The notes under the pieces were generated by a model. That model saw nothing but the letters and a program-made list of their open reading frames with translations, was not told where the DNA came from and did not search any database. From an uncultured Parabacteroides sp. (GTDB lineage Bacteria; Bacteroidota; Bacteroidia; Bacteroidales; Tannerellaceae), in contig NZ_CABUOD010000019.1 in NCBI RefSeq assembly GCF_902493135.1, forward strand, positions 21,267-85,266: a stretch of 64,000 nt of DNA, in the 5' to 3' direction. Within the stretch, counting starts at the first letter, position 1. The number at the start of each line of letters is the position of its first letter. This document shows, one piece after another, positions 52,698 to 61,166 of this stretch. The position numbers were made by a program, and so were the translations under genes.

Positions 52698-53902
52698 AAA
52701 AGGTTTATTTGCTTTTGGAAAATAATAGGTCATCTTTATATGGCATTGGCACTTATGCTACTCAAATTTCTCGATTGGTAGAATATTGTAACAGTATTTC
52801 ATTCAGTATAGTCCGACTACATGCAAATGTAAATTTTCCAATTGTGAAAAAACATGATTCATATATGGAATATTCAATACCAGATAGTAATGTCTATGGT
52901 GTTAAGAATGATTCTATCTATTATAGGAATATATGTTTTGTCTTGCAAAGATATATACATAGAGGTGAAGGTGTGGATGTGATTTTTCATTTGAACTATT
53001 ATCAGCAGTATTATTTGATAGATTATTTGAAAAAGTGGTTTGTTGGATGTAAAATAGTTTTTACTATTCATTATCAAGAATGGTGTTTTTTATTGAATGG
53101 AAATACTGATTTGTACAAAAAGATTCTACATAAAGAAATATTTGGATATGATCAGGTATGGAATTGGTACTTAGGAGAGTGTGATCTGTTTAAAAAGGTC
53201 GATCAAATTATATGTTTATCAGATTATACAAAAAGGATGTTAATAGAAGAATATCCTGTCAATGAAGATAAAATATCACTTGTGTATAATGGACTTTTTG
53301 ATGAATATCAATTTACTACAAATGAGTATAGGTATGCAGTGAAAAAGAAGTATTGTTTACCGATGAATAAAAAAGTAATATTGTTTGTTGGGCGGTTGGA
53401 TGAAATAAAAGGTGTGGAATTTTTGATTTCTGCATTCCTAAAATTGCAGGAAGATATTGATGATTCAGTATTAGTGATTATAGGGGATGGTAATTATCCT
53501 AAATATTTGAATTTGAGTCGTTCTTGTTTAGGTGAAATTTTTTATACTGGACGTTTGAAGAAAAGTGATTTATATGATTTTTACCGTATCGCAGATGTTG
53601 GTATTATGCCTTCAATGCACGAACAATGTAGCTTTGTTGCAATTGAGATGATGATGTTTGATATTCCTTTAATTATATCAACTACGACAGGTCTAAATGA
53701 GATGATGGAAAAAGAATGTAATATAAGTGTATATAGTAAAGATAATTCGATGGTAATTTCTTCTTCAGAGTTGGCTGAAAAAATAAGAAATACATTGAAT
53801 GGATATGATTGTGATAAACGAAAATGTAGGGATAAGTATTTGAAAATGTATACACTTGATAAGATGATATTAAATATGAAAAATGTATATATGAATTTAT
53901 GA
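52694..53902 (+). CDS. GT4-family glycosyltransferase of the peptide cluster
   Basis: 402 residues with a two-domain GT-B fold. N-terminal 'LENNRSSLYGIGTYATQISR' (acceptor side), C-terminal GT4 donor domain: 'KKVILFVGRLDEIKGVEFLI', 'LVIIGDGNYP' and the Glu-rich 'GIMPSMHEQCSFVAIEMMMF'. It resembles glycosyltransferases found with double-glycine peptides in Bacteroidales. Coupled by 4-bp overlaps to both neighbours. The natural acceptor is unknown; the precursor peptide at 55552 is the obvious candidate. AT-rich, unlike the core. Confidence 0.85.
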   Translation: MKKVYLLLENNRSSLYGIGTYATQISRLVEYCNSISFSIVRLHANVNFPIVKKHDSYMEYSIPDSNVYGVKNDSIYYRNICFVLQRYIHRGEGVDVIFHLNYYQQYYLIDYLKKWFVGCKIVFTIHYQEWCFLLNGNTDLYKKILHKEIFGYDQVWNWYLGECDLFKKVDQIICLSDYTKRMLIEEYPVNEDKISLVYNGLFDEYQFTTNEYRYAVKKKYCLPMNKKVILFVGRLDEIKGVEFLISAFLKLQEDIDDSVLVIIGDGNYPKYLNLSRSCLGEIFYTGRLKKSDLYDFYRIADVGIMPSMHEQCSFVAIEMMMFDIPLIISTTTGLNEMMEKECNISVYSKDNSMVISSSELAEKIRNTLNGYDCDKRKCRDKYLKMYTLDKMILNMKNVYMNL

Positions 53903-55461
53903 AAAAAGTTAGTGATAATATATTAATAGCTACTCTTCAGTTATTGAATGTAAAACATACGGAGCATTATTCTCGTAATTATTATGAAAATCATCCGTAT
54001 AAATATAATTTGTATGGTCTGTCTATGATGTTTAACCATTATGGGATAGATAATGTTGCGTTACGATTGGAACCTCAGCGTCTTTTAGAAATAGAAAAAC
54101 CTTTTATAGCTTTTGTTGATAATGACTTTGTAGTTGTTTTCAGTAAAACTGATAAAATGGTTAGTTTCTATTGGAAAGGAAAAAATATAACGATTGAAAA
54201 AGAACAATTTTTAAAAATTTGGTCGGGAATAGTACTCTTATTAGAGCCTGATTTAGAAAAAAGTGGTGAACCGGATTATAAGAAGCATCAAAAAGAGAAT
54301 CTTTTTTCAATTGTTGCTAATCTATTGTTATGTTTTTGTGTTATTGCTTTTTCTTTGATTATTTATTCAAAGCAACAATCATTCTTTGATTTGAAAATGA
54401 ATATGTTGTTGTTTTTTAATGCATTAGGAATTGTATTTACTTACATCCTCGTATCTAAACAATTAAATAGGAATGGAAAATGGGTTGACAGAGTTTGTTC
54501 CTTGTTTAAGAGAGCTGATTGTAACTCTGTATTAGATTCTCCTGCTTCTAAAGTATTTAATACATCATTGACCTGGAGTGAAGTTGGTATTAGTTTTTAC
54601 ATTTCAAATGTGGTAGTTTTGTTGCTATTCCCATATTTGTATTTGAGTGTTGTGATTATAAATGTAATAATACTACCATATTCATTTTGGAGTATATGGT
54701 ACCAAAGATACAAAGTAGGTCAATGGTGTATATTGTGTATTCTTTCTCAATCTGTGTTTTGGTTGACATCAATTTGTCATTATCAGTTTGACCTTTTTTC
54801 TTTAGAGCGAGTTTCTATATTAGATATAACTTCTTTGTGTTTCCTTTATTTGTTAGTGTTGTTTTGTGTGAAGAAAATTGTACAAACTTATGAAAAAATT
54901 GAAAGCTTAGAATATAAGGAGAGGAAAGTTAATAGTATAAGGTTGAAGGAAGAAGTCTTTTTTACTTTACTGAATGATGAAAAGAGGTATGATGTAGATA
55001 ATTCATCTTCATTAGTGTGGGGGAATATATCAGCCAATATTCAAATATTATTGGTTACTAACCCGTATTGTTCTCCGTGTGCTCGAATGCACAAAAGAAT
55101 GGAAAATATTTTTAAATTAGTTAGCGATAAGATTTGTATTAGATATGTTTTATCTTCTTTTAGTGACGATTTAGAAGAAACGAATAAATTACTTATATCG
55201 ATGTATATGCATACAGATTCCAACAGATCATTTGATTTGTTCTGTAATTGGTATGATGATTTGCATAGGCGAGATATTGATTTTTTGAAAGAATTTGAAA
55301 ATAAGATAGATAATGTCGTTCTGGAAGAGGCTTTTCGGCAAAAGAAGTGGTTGTCTGATAATGCGGTATCTGTTTCTCCATTGCTTATAGTTAATGGATT
55401 TAAGCTTCCAGAGTATTATTCAATTGAAGATTTGAAGTATTTTTTGGAGATAGATGTTTAG
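53899..55461 (+). CDS. C39-like / VKOR / thioredoxin fusion (disulfide-forming enzyme)
   Basis: 520 residues in three parts. About 1-115: C39-peptidase-like fold, but the expected catalytic Cys region reads 'YNLYGLSMMFNHYG' and the His region 'DNDFVVVFSK', so both catalytic residues appear replaced. About 135-330: VKOR-type membrane domain with four or five segments, Cys208 and the CxxC at Cys277-Cys280 ('QWCILC'). About 360-520: thioredoxin-like domain with CxxC at Cys391-Cys394 ('NPYCSPCARMH'). VKOR-thioredoxin pairs make disulfides outside the cytoplasm and pass electrons to quinone. With a six-Cys peptide encoded 90 nt downstream, that peptide is the likely substrate. Confidence 0.85.
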   Translation: MKKVSDNILIATLQLLNVKHTEHYSRNYYENHPYKYNLYGLSMMFNHYGIDNVALRLEPQRLLEIEKPFIAFVDNDFVVVFSKTDKMVSFYWKGKNITIEKEQFLKIWSGIVLLLEPDLEKSGEPDYKKHQKENLFSIVANLLLCFCVIAFSLIIYSKQQSFFDLKMNMLLFFNALGIVFTYILVSKQLNRNGKWVDRVCSLFKRADCNSVLDSPASKVFNTSLTWSEVGISFYISNVVVLLLFPYLYLSVVIINVIILPYSFWSIWYQRYKVGQWCILCILSQSVFWLTSICHYQFDLFSLERVSILDITSLCFLYLLVLFCVKKIVQTYEKIESLEYKERKVNSIRLKEEVFFTLLNDEKRYDVDNSSSLVWGNISANIQILLVTNPYCSPCARMHKRMENIFKLVSDKICIRYVLSSFSDDLEETNKLLISMYMHTDSNRSFDLFCNWYDDLHRRDIDFLKEFENKIDNVVLEEAFRQKKWLSDNAVSVSPLLIVNGFKLPEYYSIEDLKYFLEIDV

Positions 55462-55551
55462 ATTTTTTTAAAAATGAAGGATAAATGTATTGTTTTGTCA
55501 ATATCTTTAAATCTTGTTTAAATATAATGTTTAATTTAAATTTTAAAGCGT

Positions 55552-55785
55552 ATGAGTTTTTTAAGTAACATGAAAGATTCCTTATCAATGGATGAGAGAA
55601 TTTTGACGAAAAAGGAAATGAAAAATATCCAAGGAGGAAGTTCTTATGGATATGGTGTAGATGGCTGTTCGATGACACGTTGCGGTGGTGTTTGTTATTC
55701 GGATATGACAGGTTCTGTAAAAGGAAATTGTACTCAATTTGTGGATACGAACGGCTCTCCTGTTTGTAAATGTGTTTATCTTTAA
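55552..55785 (+). CDS. Double-glycine-leader peptide precursor with six cysteines
   Basis: 77 residues. Leader 1-29 ('ILTKKEMKNIQGG', cleavage expected after Gly28-Gly29), core 30-77 with Cys39, 44, 48, 60, 72 and 74, many Gly/Ser/Tyr and no strong charge. It matches in outline the GG-Bacteroidales natural-product precursors. Three disulfides are possible; Ser/Thr (and Cys) could be glycosylated by the encoded GT4. No radical-SAM or dehydratase gene is near, which speaks against thioether or lanthionine formation. No C39-peptidase ABC exporter lies in the window, so the leader must be removed by a protein encoded elsewhere. Confidence 0.8.
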   Translation: MSFLSNMKDSLSMDERILTKKEMKNIQGGSSYGYGVDGCSMTRCGGVCYSDMTGSVKGNCTQFVDTNGSPVCKCVYL

Positions 55786-55845
55786 TCATCTAATGCATTG
55801 TGCTTAGTAATGAGTGCAATGCATTTTAAATGAAACGAACCTCTT

Positions 55846-58551
55846 ATGAAGCAGTTGTTATTTTTTTGGATGTTTGTCCTTTTGTCGGCGAGTTGTTATG
55901 CTTCCGATACGACCTTGCAGGTCGTGGCCGGTAATTTGAAGCGTTTATACAACTTATATCCCATTGAGAAAATCTATATACATCAGGACCGGACGATCTA
56001 TCGGGCTGGAGAAACGATGTGGTTGAAAGTATATCAGGATTTTCTTTCCGAAAGTGAAGGCAAAAGTCAAGTTGTTCATCTTCAACTGATCGATGGATAT
56101 AACCGGTTGGTGCTTGAAAAGCAATGGCCGTTGAGGGATGGGAAGGCGGTAGGTGATGTGCTGCTTCCGGATACACTGCCTACAGGAAACTATCAGTTGC
56201 GCGGTTATACGAATTATATGCGGAATTTCGGCGAGGAGCACTTCTTTACGCGTGAGTTGAAGATTGAGGGGCTTGGTGCTTTGTCTCAGATTAAAATAGA
56301 CTTTTCGGTCAGACAGAATAACGTGTCTGTCCAACTGAACGTACCTTTGAAATTGAGGCAAGAGAAGAAATTACGTTACTGTGTGAGGGTTAATGGCAAC
56401 GAATCCCGAAGTTTTTCATTTGCAGCAGATGAAGCAGGGGATGCCCGATTTGATATTTTGTTGCCGGATGAGGTGAAGAGGGAGGACGAGATTGAGTTTG
56501 TGCTGTTTGTGGGTGAGCAGAAACATTCCTATCCGGTCCCATTCAAACAGACGACGGAGCTGGCCTTGCTGCCGGAAGGCGGCTATTGCGTGGAGGGGTT
56601 GGTTTCGAAGGTTGCGGTCAAGCTGACCGGTTCGAACGGGAAAGGCTTGGCGGCAAAGGGGTGTATATTGGATTTGACTGATGGCGAGGAACGTCCTTTC
56701 CATACTTCCGATTTGGGGTTCGGATCGGTTTATTTCCAGCCGGAACCGGGGCACGAATATGTTGCGGTGGTGGATAGTTTGCAGTTGCGAGTTCCTATGC
56801 TCGAACCTTTGAAGCAGGGAATCGTCCAACAAATCAGATATTGGAATGGGCGTATGCGCATCATGCTGTCTCAAAATTTGGGTGCGGATGTTCCGGTCTT
56901 TCTTCTGATCCATCACCAGGGAATGATTTATTATCATGCCAAACTGCATTTAACAGAGGAAAAGACCGTGATGGATATCGCCTACGACCTACTTCCGGCA
57001 GGACCTTTTACAGTCACGCTCTATGATGGGCAGGACCGGGTTTGTAGCGAACGTCTGGCTTTTGTCAAATATCCGGAATGTATGCCGGTTGCCTTGTCTG
57101 GCGATAAGGCCTGCTATGGACATCGTGAAAAGGTGACACTTGAAGTCAGGGTTGATAGTCTTTTGCATAGGGCGATAGATGGTGATTTCTCGTTATCGGT
57201 TGTACGAAAAGAGTTGGATCCGATTTCAGAGCGGAGCAACTACTACGTGGATTATTATTTGGGAAGCGAGTTGAAGGGGTATATAGAAAACCCGAATTCC
57301 TATTTTGAAGAACGGGATTCCTTGTCGTTATCCCGTTTAGACTTGCTGTTGTTGACGCATGGCTGGAGGCGTTATTCATTAAAAAATATATTGCAGGGCG
57401 GTTTGCTTGAGATGCCTTATCCGGTCGAACGGAGTTTAGGATTTTCGGGTTGTATTCTGGATGGTATGCGTTTAAAGCCGGAAGAAATGGAGATCAACGC
57501 TTTGTTTAAACAAGATACGATTGCCCAGACTTTTACATTCCATCCGGCACGGGGTGGTGTGTTCCGTTTTTCCGGATTCGATTTTACAGGGACGAGCGAG
57601 ATGTTGCTGTCTGTCACTGACAAGCAGAAGAATGCGCTGGATTTTACATTGATGGAGTCGAAATCTCCCCGGTCTGCCTATTACAGTCCTCTGCTGACCT
57701 TGCAGGATTCGTTAGCCCAACTGTCTGTTCGGATGTCCCGGTATGGGAATGTCGGGAAGGTGAAAGATATTGATAAGGTTGTCCATGAATTGCCGGAAGT
57801 GACGATCATGAAGCGCAAGAAACACACACAAAGTTTTAGTCTGCACAATGAGGACTTTGCCAGTCATTCGTATGTGGTGCGCGAGAATGAACATTTTTCC
57901 CCGAATAGCATGGCTTCTTTGCTGTCTCGGGTTCCGGGACTGAAGGTCTATCCTTCGCCGGATGGTTTGGGTACGAGAATACGGGTAAACGGTGCTGTAA
58001 CGACTGGCGGTTTTAGTAGGGGAGGAGGCAGTAGTTCTAACAACTCTAACGAGAATAAAGCCCCGATCCCGGTATTCAAGGGAGCTTCTGCGGATGCATT
58101 GGATCCGGTAATCGTATTGGATGGAGTGATCGACTATATCGGCTATGCATTGCAGATGGATCCGAACCGGGTTAAAAAAGTGGAAGTCCTAGTCGGTGCC
58201 GCGGCAATGGTTTATACTCGGAACTCTTTTGCCGGAGTGGTGGTGATCCATACGAAGTCGTGGAAAGACCGGATTGACTCGACGCCCGTAAAGTCGAAAA
58301 ACTACCGGTTTGTAGGCTATGACCAGGTGAAAGAGTTCTACTCTCCGGATTATTCGTGGGAGAAAGATCGTTCCGGCTGGGTGGATGAGCGGAACACGTT
58401 GTATTGGAATCCTTCGGTGACGCTGAATGAAGAGGGGAAGGCGGAACTTTCTTTTTACACATCGGATATGAAAGGCGAATATGAGGTGATTTGTGAAGGC
58501 CGTTCCGGAGGGAAGATCGGAATTGGCCGAGGTGTCATAGTGGTGAAGTAA
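55846..58551 (+). CDS. MG2/carboxypeptidase-like surface protein with TonB-plug domain
   Basis: 901 residues. Signal peptide (about 1-19), an alpha-2-macroglobulin MG2-like start ('KIYIHQDRTIYRAGETMWLK', about 42-61), several beta domains, and a C-terminal TonB-receptor plug-like domain ('MASLLSRVPGLKVYPSPDGL', 'VIVLDGVIDYIGYALQMDPN'), but no outer-membrane barrel. Ser/Asn linker at about 720-745. Such proteins are common envelope proteins of unknown role in Bacteroidales. Core-like composition, unlike the cluster before it; it begins 60 nt after the precursor stop, so it may or may not belong to the peptide system. Confidence 0.82.
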   Translation: MKQLLFFWMFVLLSASCYASDTTLQVVAGNLKRLYNLYPIEKIYIHQDRTIYRAGETMWLKVYQDFLSESEGKSQVVHLQLIDGYNRLVLEKQWPLRDGKAVGDVLLPDTLPTGNYQLRGYTNYMRNFGEEHFFTRELKIEGLGALSQIKIDFSVRQNNVSVQLNVPLKLRQEKKLRYCVRVNGNESRSFSFAADEAGDARFDILLPDEVKREDEIEFVLFVGEQKHSYPVPFKQTTELALLPEGGYCVEGLVSKVAVKLTGSNGKGLAAKGCILDLTDGEERPFHTSDLGFGSVYFQPEPGHEYVAVVDSLQLRVPMLEPLKQGIVQQIRYWNGRMRIMLSQNLGADVPVFLLIHHQGMIYYHAKLHLTEEKTVMDIAYDLLPAGPFTVTLYDGQDRVCSERLAFVKYPECMPVALSGDKACYGHREKVTLEVRVDSLLHRAIDGDFSLSVVRKELDPISERSNYYVDYYLGSELKGYIENPNSYFEERDSLSLSRLDLLLLTHGWRRYSLKNILQGGLLEMPYPVERSLGFSGCILDGMRLKPEEMEINALFKQDTIAQTFTFHPARGGVFRFSGFDFTGTSEMLLSVTDKQKNALDFTLMESKSPRSAYYSPLLTLQDSLAQLSVRMSRYGNVGKVKDIDKVVHELPEVTIMKRKKHTQSFSLHNEDFASHSYVVRENEHFSPNSMASLLSRVPGLKVYPSPDGLGTRIRVNGAVTTGGFSRGGGSSSNNSNENKAPIPVFKGASADALDPVIVLDGVIDYIGYALQMDPNRVKKVEVLVGAAAMVYTRNSFAGVVVIHTKSWKDRIDSTPVKSKNYRFVGYDQVKEFYSPDYSWEKDRSGWVDERNTLYWNPSVTLNEEGKAELSFYTSDMKGEYEVICEGRSGGKIGIGRGVIVVK

Positions 58552-58707
58552 CGGCTGTGTGTAGGTATGCGACGAAAACAAATGCAGGCCGGATGAAATA
58601 TTTGTGTAAAAAAGACATTTTATTGCCGAAATACTTTTATAAGTCTGAGAAATAGATTTTCTTTGTGCTTGTTAACTGAGATATATAACCTACAACAAAT
58701 AAAGTCT

Positions 58708-61158
58708 ATGCTGCAAAAATTAGTGTTAGCCATTGGAGTCACGGTTGCCTTTGGCGCCTGCCATTCCACTTCGTATCATTCCGACGAACCTATAGTCGAG
58801 GTACCTTTTACAGAGGTGCATGTGACGGATCATTTCTGGGCACCCCGTATCGAGGTGAACCGGACTGTTTCTATCCCTTCCGCTTTCAGGCAATGTGAAG
58901 TAAACGGACGTTTCGATAACTTTGCTTTGGCCGGCGGTTTGATCAAAGGAGAACATAAGGGGGATTTTCCCTTCGACGATACCGATCCTTATAAAATCAT
59001 CGAAGGAGCGTCTTATTCACTTGCCGTTAAATACGATCCGAAGTTGGATGCTTACTTAGACAGTGTCATTACGTTGATCGGAGCGGCACAAGAACCGGAC
59101 GGCTACCTGACTACCTGTGTGACGAACAAGTGCGAACGGCTGAATCGCTGGTGGGGGACGCACCGTTGGGAAAAGCTGAACAGTCATGAACTATATAACA
59201 GCGGCCATCTTTATGAAGCGGCTGTGGCCCATTACCAGGCGACAGGCAAACGCAATCTGCTCGATGTTGCCATAAAAAACGCTGATTTGGTCTGTAAGGA
59301 TTTCGGGCCGGACGAAGGGCAGAAACATGTACCTTCCGGACATCCGATTATCGAGATGGGACTTGCCAAACTGTATAAAGTGACCGGGGAACGGAAGTAT
59401 CTGGATATGGCGAAATATTTCGTCGAAGAAACCGGGAGGGGTACGGATGGACATCGCTTGAATGCCTACAGTCAGGATCATAAGCCGATTTTGCAACAGG
59501 ATGAGATCGTGGGCCATGCTGTCCGTGCCGGTTACCTGTATTCCGGTGTGGCCGATGTCGCTGCATTGACGAAAGATACGGCCTATTTCCATGCGATCTG
59601 CCGGATATGGGATAATATGGCGACTAAAAAACTATACATCACGGGAGGGATCGGATCGCGTGCGCAGGGAGAAGGTTTCGGACCGGAATATGAATTGCAC
59701 AACCATAGTGCCTACTGCGAGACTTGTGCCTCCATTGCCAATGTATATTGGAACCAGCGCATGTTCCTGGCTACGGGAGATGCCAAATATATAGATGTAC
59801 TGGAACGGGCTTTATATAATGGTGTAATTTCAGGTGTATCATTAAGCGGAGACAAGTTTTTCTATGACAACCCTCTTGAATCGATGGGGCAGCACGAAAG
59901 GGCTCCCTGGTTCGGCTGTGCCTGCTGTCCGGGTAATGTCACCCGGTTTATGGCCTCTATTCCCAAGTATATGTATGCGACACAGGGAAACAACCTCTAT
60001 GTGAATTTATATGTGGGTAGCGAAAGCCGGGTTGCTTTGGCGAACGATACGATCACATTGGTTCAGGATACGGAATATCCTTGGGATGGACTGGTCAAAT
60101 TGACTGTTTCACCGCAAAAGGCCTCTTCTTTCGGCTTGAAACTCCGTATTCCTTCTTGGACAGGTAACGAGCCGGTTCCCGGAAGTGATTTATATACATA
60201 CGTAAAGAAAGACAGGGAACCTTGTGCCGTTTTTGTAAATGGAACGCCTTTGAAAGAGAAAGCGCATCATGGATATGTCGTGATCGAACGGAAGTGGCAA
60301 CCGGGCGATGTCGTCGAACTTCGTATGCCGATGGAAGTCCGGCGGGTAAAAGCGCATGAGAAGGTACGGGCGGACGAAGGTTTGCTGGCTGTTGAACGCG
60401 GTCCGGTCATGTATTGCCTGGAAGGGGTGGATATGCCTGATCGTCATGTGTTCAACAAATATCTTCCGGAGGATGCCGATTTCACCTGCCAATATGAGAA
60501 AGATAAGTTGAATGGTATTGTGGAGCTAAGCACTACGGTGAAGGAATTGGACCGTAATAAAGAAAACGGCGTTGTCTCGGAAACGGAAGTTCCGGTGAAA
60601 CTGATTCCTTATTCAACTTGGAATAATCGTGGTAATGCCGAGATGGCTGTCTGGATTCCGGCTTCAGCCGATTATGCGAAACCGACACCGGAGCCTGACA
60701 TCGCTTCCCGTGCGAAGTCTTACACGATTGTCAGTGCGCCGATCCAGAAAGACGGCATTGCCCGTGAACGCCGTGAGTGGTGTTATGGAGTGAATGATCA
60801 GTGGGACCCGAAAAGTTCGGATGACATGTCGAAACCTTACTGGTACTTTTGGTTGAAAGAAGGGACGCAGGAATCGATCGAGTATGTGTTCGACCGGCCG
60901 GAGACGGTCCGGAATGTCGGGGTGTACTGGCTTGATTTCGATCATTACGATGGAAATTACCGTGTTCCGGCAAGCTGGAAAGTACAGTATAAGGCTGGAG
61001 ACAACTGGAAGGATGTCGAGGCTAAAGGTGAGTACGGTTGCCGGAAGGATTGTTATAACTCTGTCGACTTTACTCCTGTGAAAACTACCGGATTGAAGCT
61101 GGTTATCCAGTTGCAGGAAGGTGAGTCGGGCGGTGTGATCGAATGGAAAGTAAATTGA
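58708..61158 (+). CDS. GH127 beta-L-arabinofuranosidase, lipoprotein, with C-terminal binding domain
   Basis: 816 residues from 58708. Lipoprotein signal ('VTVAFGAC', Cys18), GH127 (DUF1680) catalytic domain: 'VHVTDHFWAPRIEVNRTVSI', zinc-site Glu338 and Cys340 ('YCETCAS') and Cys406-Cys407 ('WFGCACCPGN'), in agreement with the zinc-thiolate site of characterised GH127. C-terminal extra region (about 690-816) with a discoidin-like character ('VGVYWLDFDHYDGNYRVPAS'). Removes terminal L-arabinofuranose from arabinans or glycoproteins; likely at the outer face or periplasm. The upstream start at 58663 has no lipoprotein signal in position. Confidence 0.9.
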   Translation: MLQKLVLAIGVTVAFGACHSTSYHSDEPIVEVPFTEVHVTDHFWAPRIEVNRTVSIPSAFRQCEVNGRFDNFALAGGLIKGEHKGDFPFDDTDPYKIIEGASYSLAVKYDPKLDAYLDSVITLIGAAQEPDGYLTTCVTNKCERLNRWWGTHRWEKLNSHELYNSGHLYEAAVAHYQATGKRNLLDVAIKNADLVCKDFGPDEGQKHVPSGHPIIEMGLAKLYKVTGERKYLDMAKYFVEETGRGTDGHRLNAYSQDHKPILQQDEIVGHAVRAGYLYSGVADVAALTKDTAYFHAICRIWDNMATKKLYITGGIGSRAQGEGFGPEYELHNHSAYCETCASIANVYWNQRMFLATGDAKYIDVLERALYNGVISGVSLSGDKFFYDNPLESMGQHERAPWFGCACCPGNVTRFMASIPKYMYATQGNNLYVNLYVGSESRVALANDTITLVQDTEYPWDGLVKLTVSPQKASSFGLKLRIPSWTGNEPVPGSDLYTYVKKDREPCAVFVNGTPLKEKAHHGYVVIERKWQPGDVVELRMPMEVRRVKAHEKVRADEGLLAVERGPVMYCLEGVDMPDRHVFNKYLPEDADFTCQYEKDKLNGIVELSTTVKELDRNKENGVVSETEVPVKLIPYSTWNNRGNAEMAVWIPASADYAKPTPEPDIASRAKSYTIVSAPIQKDGIARERREWCYGVNDQWDPKSSDDMSKPYWYFWLKEGTQESIEYVFDRPETVRNVGVYWLDFDHYDGNYRVPASWKVQYKAGDNWKDVEAKGEYGCRKDCYNSVDFTPVKTTGLKLVIQLQEGESGGVIEWKVN

Positions 61159-61166
61159 TACTGAAT

